Shown piece by piece: positions 1-12,442 of a DNA stretch of 64,000 nt. Made by a program: the position numbers and the translations under genes. The stretch comes from Acanthamoeba sp. SK_2022b (lineage: Eukaryota; Discosea; Longamoebia; Acanthamoebidae). Each line of letters starts with the position of its first letter. Positions within the stretch are counted from its first letter, which is position 1. The notes beneath the pieces were generated by a model that saw nothing but the letters and a program-made list of their open reading frames with translations, ran no database searches and was not told where the DNA came from. The stretch covers positions 248,001 to 312,000 of the forward strand of contig JANDJZ010001747.1 of the NCBI GenBank assembly GCA_027943245.1. Direction: 5' to 3'.

Positions 1-3112
<3,112 letters not shown>

Positions 3113-3121
3113 GGGGCTAAC

Positions 3122-3724
3122 GTGGCTAAATTTACTCAACATACCGGCTTAGTGGTGCCTTTGGATGCGGCCAACGTCGACACCGACGCCATTATTCCCA
3201 AGCAGTTTTTGCAGAAGGTGACCCGTACCGGCTTCGGCCAGCACCTGTTCAACGATTGGCGCTTCCTCGACGACGCCGGCCAACAGCCGAACCCGGAGTT
3301 CGTGCTGAATAAACCGCGCTATAAAGGCGCCAGCATCCTGCTGGCGCGCGAGAACTTCGGCTGCGGTTCCTCGCGCGAACACGCGCCCTGGGCGCTGACC
3401 GATTACGGCTTCAAAGTGGTGATCGCGCCGAGCTTCGCCGATATCTTCTACGGCAACTCGTTCAATAACCAGCTGTTGCCGGTGACGCTGAGCGAGCAGC
3501 AGGTGGATGAGCTGTTCAACCTGGTCGGCGCCAACGAGGGGACGGAGTTCGTGGTGGATCTGGAGAACCAGACGGTCAACGCCGGCGGAAAAAGCTATCC
3601 GTTCGAAATCGACAGCTTCCGCCGCCACTGCATGATCAACGGGCTGGACAGCATCGGCCTGACGCTGCAGCACGAAGCGGACATCTCCCGCTACGAAGCG
3701 CAGCAGCCGGCGTTTCTGAATTAA
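3122..3724 (+). CDS. leuD: 3-isopropylmalate dehydratase small subunit
   Basis: A 200-residue small subunit partnering LeuC. The swivel-domain motifs [13 protein letters not shown] and [13 protein letters not shown] are intact. The start is GTG at 3122 (GTG GCT AAA), preceded by AAGGGGC. It is the last gene of the leu operon; a strong intrinsic terminator follows the stop codon by 5 bp. Confidence 0.96.
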   Translation: MAKFTQHTGLVVPLDAANVDTDAIIPKQFLQKVTRTGFGQHLFNDWRFLDDAGQQPNPEFVLNKPRYKGASILLARENFGCGSSREHAPWALTDYGFKVVIAPSFADIFYGNSFNNQLLPVTLSEQQVDELFNLVGANEGTEFVVDLENQTVNAGGKSYPFEIDSFRRHCMINGLDSIGLTLQHEADISRYEAQQPAFLN

Positions 3725-3729
3725 TCCCC

Positions 3730-3759
3730 TTCACCCGCCGCCCGGCGGGTGAATTTTTT
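3730..3759 (+). terminator. Intrinsic terminator of the leu operon
   Basis: A 10-bp perfect stem (TTCACCCGCC / GGCGGGTGAA) with a 4-nt loop is followed by six T residues at 3754-3759. It lies directly after leuD. The stem could also stop the converging transporter transcript, but the T-run favours the plus strand. Confidence 0.9.
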
Positions 3760-3761
3760 CC

Positions 3762-5234
3762 TCACCAGTAGCCCAGCAGCTTCCACCACGCCCCACCGAT
3801 CAGCATCCAAATCAGCAGGTTAACCACGCTCATCACCAGCCCCGCTTTCCACCATTCCCCCAGCGTCACGTAGCCGGAGCCGAAGATGATCGGCGCGGTG
3901 CCGGTGCCGTAATGCGTCAGCGACATCATCAGCGAGGAAGAGAACGCCAGGATCAGGCCCAGCAGCGCCGGCGGCGCGCCGAGCGCGATGCCGGCGGCGA
4001 AGAAGGCGGCGAACATCGCCGTCACGTGCGCGGTGGTGCTGGCGAAGAAATAGTGCGAATACAAATAGATGAGGGTCAGCAAGATCGTGCCGCCCACCCA
4101 GCTCATGCCCATATGGTCGATGCCGTTGCCCACGGTTTGCGACAGCCAGCCGATCAGCCCCAGCTTGCCGAGGAAGCTGGCCATCATCACCAGCGCCGAG
4201 AACCATACCACGGTGTCCCAGGCACCTTTATGCTTGAGCACATCCTCCCAGCTCAGCACGCCGGTGGCCAACAGCACCGCCAGGCCGATCAGCGCCGCGG
4301 TGGTGGGATTGACCGCCAGCGCCGGGCCGAAGATCATCGCCGGAATGCCGGCCCACAGCACCAGCAACAGCGCGAACACCCCGAGGGTGATTTTCTCCGG
4401 CAGCGTCACTGGCCCCAGCGCCTGCAGTTTTTCGCGCGCGAAGCGCGGCGCGTCCGGGGTCCTCTTCACCTCCGGCGGATACAGCAGATAGATGACCAAC
4501 GGCATCACGATCAGCGAGCACAGCCCCGGCACCAGCGCGGCGACTGCCCACATCGACCAGGACAGTTCGAAGCTGCCGTGGGTGCCTTTGGCAATCAGGC
4601 TGACGATCAGCGGGTTAGGCGCGGTGGCGGTGATAAACATCGCCGAAGTGACCGGGTTGATGTTGTAGTTCACCAGCGACAGATAGCGACCGATTTTACC
4701 GGAGGTATTGAGCTCGGGTTTGGAACCGAAGCTGTCAGCGATCGACTTCATGATCGGGTGAATGATACCCCCGCCGCGTGCGGTGTTGCTCGGCGTCACC
4801 GGCGCCAGCGTGGTTTCCGCCAGCGTCAGCGCATAGGCGATACCCAGCGTTTTTTTGCCAAACAGCGAAATGAAGTAGTAGCCAATGCGCGCGCCCAGCC
4901 CGGTTTTGTTCAGGCTGAGGGAGATCATGATCGAAAAACCGATCAGCCAGATCAGCTGGTTGGAAAAGCCGCTGAGCGCGTCGTCCAGCGCGGCGCCCGG
5001 CTTGCCGGGGTTGGTGACGCCGGTCACCGCCACCAGGGCGATGGCGATCACCGAGACCGCGCCGATCGGCATCGCCTTGCCGATGATGGCGATGATGGTG
5101 CCGATAAACAGCGCCAGCAGCTGCCAGGCGTTGGGTGCAACGCCCTCCGGCACGGGAATGAGGAACCAGATAATCAGCGTGGCGGCGAGGGCGCACAGGG
5201 AAGGCAGCGGTTTGAGCGGTGTGAGTTTATCCAT
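3762..5234 (-). CDS. DASS-family (divalent anion:Na+ symporter) carboxylate transporter
   Basis: A 490-residue, very hydrophobic inner-membrane protein. It has the conserved DASS/SLC13 segments: the first SNT-type motif in APVTPSNTARGGG (about residues 145-158) and the second in LTHYGTGTAPIIFGSGY near the C-terminus. It resembles E. coli YbhI/CitT/TtdT, which move citrate, tartrate, succinate or related anions. The substrate cannot be told from sequence. The gene stands alone, convergent to leuD, in a place where E. coli has no transporter. Confidence 0.88.
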   Translation of the reverse strand: MDKLTPLKPLPSLCALAATLIIWFLIPVPEGVAPNAWQLLALFIGTIIAIIGKAMPIGAVSVIAIALVAVTGVTNPGKPGAALDDALSGFSNQLIWLIGFSIMISLSLNKTGLGARIGYYFISLFGKKTLGIAYALTLAETTLAPVTPSNTARGGGIIHPIMKSIADSFGSKPELNTSGKIGRYLSLVNYNINPVTSAMFITATAPNPLIVSLIAKGTHGSFELSWSMWAVAALVPGLCSLIVMPLVIYLLYPPEVKRTPDAPRFAREKLQALGPVTLPEKITLGVFALLLVLWAGIPAMIFGPALAVNPTTAALIGLAVLLATGVLSWEDVLKHKGAWDTVVWFSALVMMASFLGKLGLIGWLSQTVGNGIDHMGMSWVGGTILLTLIYLYSHYFFASTTAHVTAMFAAFFAAGIALGAPPALLGLILAFSSSLMMSLTHYGTGTAPIIFGSGYVTLGEWWKAGLVMSVVNLLIWMLIGGAWWKLLGYW

Positions 5235-5378
5235 AACGTTCCCACTGTTCTAAACAACAAGGCGGCGTCTCAATAGCGAGACGGGCGTGGGCGCAACGAT
5301 CGCGCTCCATATGCCTTCAGCTTGGGCGTCCGTTTCAGCCTTCTCAATGACTTGCATCAAGAATGCCGCCGTTTGACC

Positions 5379-6575
5379 TCACACTTCACGCACTTTGGCG
5401 CTCATCCAGAGCGCCGCCAGCGCCAACAGCGCCGCCATCCAATACACCGAGCCATGACCGAAGTTCTCCACCAGCGCCCCCTGCAGCACCCCGGCCAGGA
5501 TCACCCCGGTCGAGATACTGTTGGTGAACAGCGTGGTGGCGGCGCCCGGTCGGCCCGGCATCAAATCTTGAAAATAGAGCATGCCGATACCGGCGACGAT
5601 GCCGATAAACACCGCGTTGAGCAGCTGCAGCGCGATCAGGGCCGGCTTGGCCGCCAGCACTATCAGCCCGAGATAAAACAGCACGCCCGCCGCCACCGCC
5701 AGCAGCATCATGTTGCGCTTGCCGAAGCGTTTGACGTAATAACCGGCCAGCAGCATTGCCGGGATCTCCAGCCCGGCGGCGGTGCCCATCAGCACCCCGG
5801 CCAGCCCTTCCGGCAGGCCGAGATCGGCGGTGATATACAGCGGCATGTCGATGATGTACAGGGTGTTGCAGGTCCACATCAGCATTGAGGCAATGAATAG
5901 CCAGCGCACGTCTCGATTGCGCCAGGCGCTGGCGGGCGCAATCGGCGCGGAAGCGCCTTCCCGCAACCCTTCGCCATCCGCCGCGCGCGGCACCGAAGGC
6001 AGCATGAATCCGACCAGCAGCACGCAAACCGCGAAGGTGGCGGCGGCGATCAGGAACATCACGGTAAAGCCGTAGTTCAGCGCCAACGCAAACGACAGCG
6101 GCGGGCCGATCACCCAGGCCAGCGAAAGCTGGGCGCGCATCACCGAGCTGAACATCACCACTTCACGCGCCTCGCTGTCGGCGTATTCCCGCGCCAGGGC
6201 GAAGATCTGCGGCATGGCGGTGTTGGCGATCGCCGCCATCAACACCCCGGCGGTGATCAGCGTCAGGTAATCGCGGTTAAAGGCGAACAGCAGGCAGTTG
6301 CCGACCGCCATCAGGCAGCACAGCAGGATCAGCCTGCGCCGGTCGCCGCGGGTGTCAGAACGTTTGGCCAGCAGGAAGCTGACCACGATGCCGGCCACGG
6401 CGTTAGCGGTGTAAAACAGGCCGACCCACAGCGGTCGCACCTTGACCTCGGTGGTCAAAAACAGGCTGAGCGTCGGCGTCAGCAACGCGCCGGCGATGCC
6501 GGAGAGAAAAGCGATCAGCAGGAATGCGGCAAAGATGGGGTTGATGCGCAGTGACAACCGGCTCAGGCGTTGCAT
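5379..6575 (-). CDS. setA: Sugar efflux transporter SetA
   Basis: A 398-residue major facilitator protein with about 12 membrane segments. The stretches LTLITAGVLMAAIANTAMPQ and REVVMFSSVMRAQLSLAWVI match SetA rather than SetB of E. coli. SetA exports glucosides and sugar analogues. The gene lies directly downstream of sgrS on the same strand, as in the E. coli sgrST-setA unit, so readthrough of the sgrS terminator could contribute to its expression during glucose-phosphate stress. Start ATG 6575 is preceded by AGGGAAG. Confidence 0.9.
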   Translation of the reverse strand: MQRLSRLSLRINPIFAAFLLIAFLSGIAGALLTPTLSLFLTTEVKVRPLWVGLFYTANAVAGIVVSFLLAKRSDTRGDRRRLILLCCLMAVGNCLLFAFNRDYLTLITAGVLMAAIANTAMPQIFALAREYADSEAREVVMFSSVMRAQLSLAWVIGPPLSFALALNYGFTVMFLIAAATFAVCVLLVGFMLPSVPRAADGEGLREGASAPIAPASAWRNRDVRWLFIASMLMWTCNTLYIIDMPLYITADLGLPEGLAGVLMGTAAGLEIPAMLLAGYYVKRFGKRNMMLLAVAAGVLFYLGLIVLAAKPALIALQLLNAVFIGIVAGIGMLYFQDLMPGRPGAATTLFTNSISTGVILAGVLQGALVENFGHGSVYWMAALLALAALWMSAKVREV

Positions 6576-6658
6576 ATCGTCTTCCCTGACCTTAAAGCAG
6601 AAGAATGAACCTTAGGTCACGGCGAGAAAAATGCAAGCATATCGCCATGACCACGCAT

Positions 6659-6685
6659 AAAAAAACCAGTGGGTCGCCCCACTGG
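6659..6685 (-). terminator. Rho-independent terminator of sgrS
   Basis: On the minus strand a GC-rich stem (6666-6673 paired with 6677-6685) is followed by a seven-T run. The long U-tail is needed for Hfq binding in sRNAs of this class. setA begins about 84 bases further on. Confidence 0.9.
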
Positions 6686-6729
6686 CTGGTGAAACAGCAC
6701 CATTACTCAGAAACTTGTTGCCGCCGCCC

Positions 6730-6903
6730 TTACAGGTGCTCGCGATACTGCTTATCGGTCATCTCTTTGATATCCCACTGGGTCAGGTGCGCCAGCATCG
6801 CCAGCCGCGCCTGTTCGGGCACCACGCTCAGCCAGTCGGCGCGCTGGCGGCGCACCGCGCTGAAATAGCGTTGATAGAACTGTCTGGATAAGAAAGCTTT
6901 CAT
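6730..6903 (-). CDS. sgrT: Glucose uptake inhibitor peptide SgrT
   Basis: A small ORF inside SgrS encoding 57 residues from ATG 6903. This start has a good Shine-Dalgarno (GGGGAGGG) 6-8 bases upstream. An earlier in-frame ATG at 6924 has none. It ends before the ptsG-pairing segment, as in E. coli SgrS. The aromatic-rich N-terminal QFYQRYFSA resembles the E. coli SgrT start (RQFYQHYF). SgrT blocks glucose transport through PtsG. The product is longer than the 43-residue E. coli peptide, with a C-terminal extension ending KEMTDKQYREHL. Confidence 0.83.
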   Translation of the reverse strand: MKAFLSRQFYQRYFSAVRRQRADWLSVVPEQARLAMLAHLTQWDIKEMTDKQYREHL

Positions 6904-6993
6904 GATTACGCCCTCCCCTTTCATTGATGAAAATTATCGGCGTAATATAGGGAAAGAAAAATTGACGAGTTGAGGCAGGAGCGTTCCTCTTTT

Positions 6994-8655
6994 ATGTCTA
7001 CGTCCCGATTGCAGCAGCAGTTCATCCGTCTGTGGCAACGTTGCCACGGTGAAACGACCGACACCACACTGCAGGCGCTAGCGGAGGTGCTGAGCTGTTC
7101 GCGGCGCCACGTGCGCTCCCTGCTGAGCGCCATGCAGCGGGAGGGTTGGCTCACCTGGCAGGCGGAGTCGGGGCGCGGCAAGCGTTCGCGGTTAACCTTC
7201 CACTACACCGGCCTGGCGCTGCAGCAACAGCGGGCCGAGGAGCTGCTGGAACAGGACCGCATCGATCAGTTGGTGCAGCTGGTGGGCGACAAAAACGTGG
7301 TGCGCCAGATGCTGCTGTCGCAGCTGGGGCGCAGCTTCCGCCAGGGGAAACACATCCTGCGGGTGCTCTACTACCGGCAGTTGTACAACCTGCTGCCCGG
7401 CTCGGCGCTGCGGCGTTCGGAGACCCATTTGGCGCGCCAGATCTTCAACGGCCTGACGCGCATAAATGAGGAAAACGGGGAACTGGAGTCCGATCTGTCT
7501 CACCATTGGCAGGCGCTGACGCCGCTGCACTGGCGGTTTTACCTGCGCCCGGCGATCCATTTTCATCATGGCCGCGAGCTGGAGATGGCGGACGTCATCA
7601 CTTCCCTTTCGCGACTGACCTCGCAACCGCTGTTCTCGCACATCGAGAGCGTCACCTCGCCGACGCCGTTCGTTATCGACGTGCATCTGCGCAGCCCCGA
7701 CCACTGGCTGCCCTGGCTGCTGGGCAGCGTGCAGGCCATGATCCTGCCGCGCGAATGGCGTGAACTGCCGGATTTCGCCCGCCATCCGGTCGGCACCGGC
7801 CCCTACCGCATGGTGCGCAACCATCCCAGCCAGATGAAGATCCACGCCTTCGACGACTATTTTGGCTACCGGGCGCTGATCGACGAGGTGAACATCTGGG
7901 TGCTGCCGGAGTTTTCCGAAGAGCTGGTGCACTCCGGCGTGCAGCTGCAGGGCGATGAAACCGGCAACAGCGAGCTGGAAAGCCGGCTGGAAGAGGGTTG
8001 CTATTTCCTGCTGTTCGATCAGCGTTCTCCGCTGGCCGCCGACCCCGCCATTCGCAGTTGGCTGTGCGAATTGATCAACCCCATTTCGCTGCTGAGCCAC
8101 GCCGGGCCGCTCTACCAGCGCTATTGGTCGCCGGCGTACGGCCTGCTGCCGCGCTGGCACCACAACCGCACGCTGGCGCAGCAGCCCAAGCCCGCGGGCC
8201 TGACCGAACTGACGATGACCCACTTCAATGAACATTCGGAGTTTCACGCCATCCGCCAGGCGATAGAACCGCTGCTGGCACAGCACGGCATCCGCCTGAT
8301 CGTGCAAAGCGTGGATTACGCCACCTGGCACCAGGGCGACGCGCGCAGCGATCTGTGGCTCGGCAGCGCCAACTTCTATCTGCCGCTGGAGTTTTCGCTG
8401 TTCGCCACGCTGTACGAACTGCCGCTGATGCAGCATTGCATGAACGAAGATCTGGCGCAGGACGCGGCGCTGTGGCGCGCCAACCGCTTGCCGCTGGCCG
8501 AGTTCTGCCAGCGTCTGGTCAGCAACCACCAGCTGCATCCGCTGTTCCACCACTGGCTGCAGCTGCACGGCCAGCGCAGCATGCGCGGCGTGCGGATGAA
8601 CACCCTCGGCTGGTTCGACTTCAAGTCCGCCTGGTTTGCCCCGCCGGAGGCATAA
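6994..8655 (+). CDS. sgrR: HTH-type transcriptional regulator SgrR
   Basis: A 553-residue activator of sgrS. The N-terminal ~110 residues are a winged-helix domain ([27 protein letters not shown]), followed by a solute-binding-protein-like domain (SBP_bac_5) thought to sense the stress metabolite. The C-terminus ([19 protein letters not shown]) matches E. coli SgrR almost exactly. ATG 6994 is chosen by homology and by CAGGAG at 6977-6982; an in-frame TTG at 6970 is less likely. It is divergent from sgrS, so the 6904-6993 gap must hold both promoters and SgrR sites. Confidence 0.95.
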   Translation: MSTSRLQQQFIRLWQRCHGETTDTTLQALAEVLSCSRRHVRSLLSAMQREGWLTWQAESGRGKRSRLTFHYTGLALQQQRAEELLEQDRIDQLVQLVGDKNVVRQMLLSQLGRSFRQGKHILRVLYYRQLYNLLPGSALRRSETHLARQIFNGLTRINEENGELESDLSHHWQALTPLHWRFYLRPAIHFHHGRELEMADVITSLSRLTSQPLFSHIESVTSPTPFVIDVHLRSPDHWLPWLLGSVQAMILPREWRELPDFARHPVGTGPYRMVRNHPSQMKIHAFDDYFGYRALIDEVNIWVLPEFSEELVHSGVQLQGDETGNSELESRLEEGCYFLLFDQRSPLAADPAIRSWLCELINPISLLSHAGPLYQRYWSPAYGLLPRWHHNRTLAQQPKPAGLTELTMTHFNEHSEFHAIRQAIEPLLAQHGIRLIVQSVDYATWHQGDARSDLWLGSANFYLPLEFSLFATLYELPLMQHCMNEDLAQDAALWRANRLPLAEFCQRLVSNHQLHPLFHHWLQLHGQRSMRGVRMNTLGWFDFKSAWFAPPEA

Positions 8656-8696
8656 GCGCCTTTCGCCCGGGTCGGTTAATCTTTACAATAGCGCCG

Positions 8697-8800
8697 TCTC
8701 AACGGGGTGCGGTAAGTCGGGCCGCGTGATAAGCCCGATTTTCCGCTGAGAGCACACCCGTCGAACCTGATCCGGTCAATACCGGCGGAGGGATTTGAGC
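8697..8800 (+). promoter_or_regulatory. TPP riboswitch (THI box)
   Basis: The conserved thiamine-pyrophosphate aptamer can be read directly: ACGGGGTGC at the 5' side, then CGCTGAGAGCACACCCG, CGAACCTGATCCGG, a hairpin closing with CCGGCGGAGGGA. It lies about 70 bases before the thiB start, in the leader of thiBPQ. TPP binding represses these genes. No clear terminator follows it, which favours translational control, as for E. coli thiB. Confidence 0.95.
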
Positions 8801-8868
8801 CCAGCGAACCGGCGACGCCGCCTCGCCCCCTCAGATGCCCTTGCCCCCTTATTTTTCAGGAGTGCAAC

Positions 8869-9855
8869 GTGGTCAAAACATATCTGCCCTGCTTATTGCT
8901 GCTGTGTGCCGCGCCGGTGTTCGCCAAGCCGACGCTGACGGTTTACACCTACGATTCCTTCGCCGCCGACTGGGGCCCAGGCCCGGCGGTGAAAAAAGCC
9001 TTCGAAGCCGAGTGCGACTGTGAACTGAAGTTCGTCGCGCTGGAAGACGGCGTCTCGCTGCTGAACCGCCTGCGCATGGAAGGCAAGAACAGCGCCGCCG
9101 ACGTGGTGCTGGGGTTGGACAACAACCTGTTGCAGGCGGCGCAGCAAACCGGCCTGTTCGCGCCGAGCGGCGTCGACACCGCCAAACTGACGGTGCCGGG
9201 CGGCTGGCAGGACGCGACTTTCGTGCCTTACGACTACGGGTACTTCGCCTTCGTCTACAACAAAGAAAAACTGAAGAACCCGCCAAAAAGCCTGCAGGAG
9301 CTGGTCAGCAGCGATCGCAACTGGAAAGTGATCTACGAAGATCCGCGCACCAGCACGCCGGGCCTCGGCCTGCTGCTGTGGATGCAAAAAGTGTATGGCG
9401 ACAAGGCGCCGGCCGCCTGGCAGCAGTTGGCGAAGAAGACCGTCACCGTCACCAAAGGCTGGAGCGAAGCCTACGGCCTGTTCCTGAAAGGCGAAGGCGA
9501 TCTGGTGCTCAGCTACACCACCTCTCCCGCCTATCACCTGATCGAAGAGAGAAAAGATCTCTACGCCGCCGCCACGTTCAGCGAAGGGCACTACCTGCAG
9601 GTGGAAGTGGCGGGCAAGCTGAAGGCCGCCAAACAGCCTGAGCTGGCGGAGCGCTTCATGCAGTTCATGGTGACGCCGGCCTTCCAGAACACCATCCCGA
9701 CCGGCAACTGGATGTACCCGGTGATCAACACCCCACTGCCCGTCGGCTTTGAGCAGATGAACGTGCCGCATACCGCGTTGCAATACAGCGCCGAAGAGAT
9801 GGCCAAACAACGCGGCGGTTGGATCCGGGCATGGCAAACCGCCGTCAGCCGCTGA
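8869..9855 (+). CDS. thiB: Thiamine/TPP-binding periplasmic protein
   Basis: A 328-residue periplasmic binding protein (TbpA) of the thiamine ABC importer. A signal peptide of about 18 residues ends VFA before KPTLTVYTYDSF. Conserved stretches include YTYDSFAADWGPGP, NRLRMEGKNS, DPRTSTPGLGLLLWMQKVYG and PTGNWMYPV. The start is GTG 8869 with CAGGAG 6 bases upstream. It overlaps thiP by 25 bp and follows the TPP riboswitch. Confidence 0.96.
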   Translation: MVKTYLPCLLLLCAAPVFAKPTLTVYTYDSFAADWGPGPAVKKAFEAECDCELKFVALEDGVSLLNRLRMEGKNSAADVVLGLDNNLLQAAQQTGLFAPSGVDTAKLTVPGGWQDATFVPYDYGYFAFVYNKEKLKNPPKSLQELVSSDRNWKVIYEDPRTSTPGLGLLLWMQKVYGDKAPAAWQQLAKKTVTVTKGWSEAYGLFLKGEGDLVLSYTTSPAYHLIEERKDLYAAATFSEGHYLQVEVAGKLKAAKQPELAERFMQFMVTPAFQNTIPTGNWMYPVINTPLPVGFEQMNVPHTALQYSAEEMAKQRGGWIRAWQTAVSR

Positions 9856-11438
9856 TCCCCCGCTGGCTCTGGCCGGGGCTGCTGGCCGCCGGCGTGATCC
9901 TGCTGGTCGCCGCGCTGGCGATGGGCTCGCTGTGGCGTCACGCGCCGGACAGCGACTGGCGCGGCCTGTGGCAGGACAGCTACCTGTGGCACGTGGTGCG
10001 CTTCACCTTTTGGCAGGCGCTGCTGTCGGCGCTGATTTCGGTGCTGCCCGCCGTTCTGCTGGCGCGCGCGCTCTATCGCCGCCGTTTCCCCGGCCGGCAA
10101 CTGCTGCTGCGGCTGTGCGCCATGACGCTGGTGCTGCCGGTGCTGGTGGCGGTGTTCGGCCTGCTCAGCGTCTATGGGCGCCAGGGCTGGCTGGCGACGC
10201 TGTGCGGCTGGCTGGGCGTTGAGTATGGCTTCTCGCCCTACGGCCTGCAGGGCATTCTGCTGGCGCACCTGTTCTTTAACCTGCCGCTGGCCACCCGCCT
10301 GTTGCTGCAGGCGCTGGAGAATATCCCGGTAGAGCAGCGCCAGCTGGCCGCCCAGCTGGGCATGAATGGCTGGCAGCAGTTCCGCTTCGTCGAATGGCCG
10401 GCGCTGCGCCGCCAGATCCTGCCGAGCGGCGCGTTGATCTTCATGCTGTGCTTCGCCAGCTTCGCCACCGTGCTGTCGCTGGGCGGCGGGCCGCAGGCCA
10501 CCACCATCGAACTGGCGATCTATCAGGCGCTGAGTTACGACTACGATCTGGGCCGCGCCGCCATGCTGGCGCTGATCCAGTTAAGCTGTTGTCTGGGGCT
10601 GGTGTTGATCAGCCAGCGGCTGAGCCAGGCGCTGCCGGTGGGCCATACCCACGCCCAGCGCTGGCGCAACCCGGAAGACAGCCTGTGGCGGCGCGTCGGC
10701 GATTTTCTGCTGATCGCCGCCGCGCTGCTGCTGCTGCTGCCGCCTCTGCTGGCGGTGATCGCCGACGGCGCCAATCAGGCCGTCGTCAGCGTGCTGCGCC
10801 AGCCGGTGCTGTGGCAGGCGCTGTTCACGTCGTTGCGCATCGCCCTCGGCGCCGGGCTGTTGTGCGTGGCGCTCACGATGATGCTGCTGTGGAGCAGCCG
10901 CGAGCTGAAGCTGCGGCAGCACCTGCGCGGCGGCCAGGCGCTGGAGCTGAGCGGCATGGTGATCCTGGCGATGCCGGGCATCGTGCTGGCCACCGGCTTC
11001 TTCCTGCTGCTGAGCGATACGATCGGGCTGCCGCAGTCGCCCTATGCGCTGGTGATCCTCACCAATGCGCTGATGGCGGTGCCCTATGCGCTGAAGGTGT
11101 TGGAGAATCCAATGCGCGACCTCGCCGAACGTTACAACCCGCTGTGCCTGTCGCTGGATATCCACGGCTGGCAACGGCTGCGGCTGATCGAACTGCGCGC
11201 GCTGCGCCGCCCGCTGGCGCAGGCGCTGGCCTTCGCCTGCGTGCTGTCGATCGGCGATTTCGGCGTGGTCGCCTTGTTTGGCAACGAGCATTTCCGTACC
11301 CTGCCTTTTTACCTGTATCAGCAGATTGGCGCCTACCGCAGCAACGACGGGGCGGTGACCGCGCTGCTGTTGCTGCTGTTGTGTTTCCTGCTGTTTACCC
11401 TGATCGAACGCTTACCGGGGCGCCATGCTGACGCTTGA
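9831..11438 (+). CDS. thiP: Thiamine/TPP ABC transporter permease
   Basis: A 535-residue inner-membrane permease with two fused BPD-transporter domains, each carrying an EAA-like loop ([17 protein letters not shown] and the C-terminal copy near [15 protein letters not shown]). It channels thiamine delivered by ThiB, powered by ThiQ. ATG 9831 lies inside the end of thiB and matches the E. coli start (MATRRQPLIP). An in-frame ATG at 9819 adds four residues. Its end overlaps thiQ by 14 bp, suggesting translational coupling. Confidence 0.95.
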   Translation: MANRRQPLIPRWLWPGLLAAGVILLVAALAMGSLWRHAPDSDWRGLWQDSYLWHVVRFTFWQALLSALISVLPAVLLARALYRRRFPGRQLLLRLCAMTLVLPVLVAVFGLLSVYGRQGWLATLCGWLGVEYGFSPYGLQGILLAHLFFNLPLATRLLLQALENIPVEQRQLAAQLGMNGWQQFRFVEWPALRRQILPSGALIFMLCFASFATVLSLGGGPQATTIELAIYQALSYDYDLGRAAMLALIQLSCCLGLVLISQRLSQALPVGHTHAQRWRNPEDSLWRRVGDFLLIAAALLLLLPPLLAVIADGANQAVVSVLRQPVLWQALFTSLRIALGAGLLCVALTMMLLWSSRELKLRQHLRGGQALELSGMVILAMPGIVLATGFFLLLSDTIGLPQSPYALVILTNALMAVPYALKVLENPMRDLAERYNPLCLSLDIHGWQRLRLIELRALRRPLAQALAFACVLSIGDFGVVALFGNEHFRTLPFYLYQQIGAYRSNDGAVTALLLLLLCFLLFTLIERLPGRHADA

Positions 11439-12129
11439 AAAACTGACCTATCTGTATGAACACCTGCCGATGCGCTTTGATCTGCGCATCCAGCCGGGCG
11501 AGCGCGTCGCGGTGCTCGGCCCCAGCGGCGCCGGTAAAAGCACCCTGCTGAGTTTGATCGCCGGTTTTCTGCCGGCGGCCAGCGGCCGGCTGCTGCTGAA
11601 CGACGAAGACCACACCGCCACGCCGCCGGCCAAACGGCCGGTGTCGATGCTGTTTCAGGAGAACAACCTGTTCGCGCACCTGACGGTGGCGCAGAACATC
11701 GGGCTGGGGTTGGATCCCGGTCTGCGCCTGACTGAACAGCAGCGCCAACAGCGGGCGCATATCGCCTGTCAGGTCGGTCTGGAGGAGCACCTGGAGCGCC
11801 TGCCGTCGCAGCTTTCCGGCGGTCAGCGTCAGCGCGCCGCGCTGGCGCGCTGTTTGATTCGCCAACGGCCGATCCTGTTGCTCGACGAGCCCTTCTCGGC
11901 GCTCGATCCGGCGCTGCGCAACGAGATGCTGCAACTGCTGCAGACGGTGTGCGAACAGCGCAACCTGACGCTGCTGATGGTGTCGCACAACCTCGACGAC
12001 GCCGCGCGCATCGCGCCGCGCACGCTGCTGGTGGTCGACGGGCGCATCTACTACGACGGCCCGACGCAGGCCCTGCTGGACGGCAGCGCGCCCGAAGCAC
12101 GCGTGCTGGGCATTTCGGGTAAAGCGTGA
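11425..12129 (+). CDS. thiQ: Thiamine ABC transporter ATP-binding protein
   Basis: A 234-residue ABC ATPase. Walker A is GPSGAGKST, the Q-loop is MLFQENNLF, the signature is [14 protein letters not shown] and Walker B is [12 protein letters not shown]. It energises ThiP. It is the last gene of the thiBPQ operon, overlapping thiP. No obvious terminator separates it from the following ilv leader region. Confidence 0.95.
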   Translation: MLTLEKLTYLYEHLPMRFDLRIQPGERVAVLGPSGAGKSTLLSLIAGFLPAASGRLLLNDEDHTATPPAKRPVSMLFQENNLFAHLTVAQNIGLGLDPGLRLTEQQRQQRAHIACQVGLEEHLERLPSQLSGGQRQRAALARCLIRQRPILLLDEPFSALDPALRNEMLQLLQTVCEQRNLTLLMVSHNLDDAARIAPRTLLVVDGRIYYDGPTQALLDGSAPEARVLGISGKA

Positions 12130-12232
12130 TCTGACGCGCGTTTTTTATGCTGCAGCAATAAACCTGTTGTGCGAATTTTGCGCCTGTGTTTTTATAAAAA
12201 CCTGACTTTTTTTACTGATGATAAGGTTCCCT

Positions 12233-12331
12233 GTGATCGCATCCTCGCTGACTTCGACCCTACTAGTTACCGCGCTACCAGCCGCGGTGGTCGTCGTGCG
12301 TGTGGTGGTGGTCGTCGGCAATGCGCCGTAG
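12233..12331 (+). CDS. ivbL: ilvBN operon leader (attenuator) peptide
   Basis: A 32-residue ORF starting GTG 12233, with AAGG six bases upstream. An upstream in-frame ATG at 12218 lacks a ribosome site. It ends AAVVVVRVVVVVGNAP, identical to the E. coli IvbL C-terminus, with nine valine codons in a row of ten. Ribosome stalling at these codons when valyl-tRNA is scarce prevents formation of the downstream terminator. Three leucine residues before the valine run use the rare CTA codon (two adjacent, one separate), so leucine supply may also be sensed. Confidence 0.95.
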   Translation: MIASSLTSTLLVTALPAAVVVVRVVVVVGNAP

Positions 12332-12356
12332 GGTCCGAATCAACGCATCGATTCCC

Positions 12357-12396
12357 AAACCCCGCCGGCGCAAACCGGGCGGGGTTTCTTGTTTTA
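12357..12396 (+). terminator. ilvBN attenuator terminator
   Basis: A 10-bp stem (AAACCCCGCC / GGCGGGGTTT) with an 11-nt loop is followed by TCTTGTTTT. It sits 26 bases after the leader peptide stop and 47 bases before ilvB, the expected place for the attenuator. Confidence 0.9.
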
Positions 12397-12442
12397 GCAC
12401 CCTGCCCAGAAAAGCTCACCGGCCTTGAGAAAGGACAGGAAC

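Larger units (their letters stand above)
6659..6932 (-). ncRNA. sgrS: SgrS small regulatory RNA (also the SgrT mRNA); 5' end approximate
   Basis: The minus strand between sgrR and setA ends in a hairpin, CCAGTGG GGCGA CCCACTGG, followed by seven T (6665 down to 6659), which is an Hfq-type sRNA 3' end. Just upstream, near 6695-6715, it reads TTTCTGAGTAATGGTG. This is nearly the E. coli SgrS ptsG-pairing segment (CTGAGTATTGGTG), and it precedes an adjacent CACC hairpin half as in E. coli. SgrS, activated by SgrR during sugar-phosphate stress, represses ptsG and manXYZ. Position (between sgrR and setA) and the embedded sgrT support the call. The 5' end near 6932 is a guess. Confidence 0.87.
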
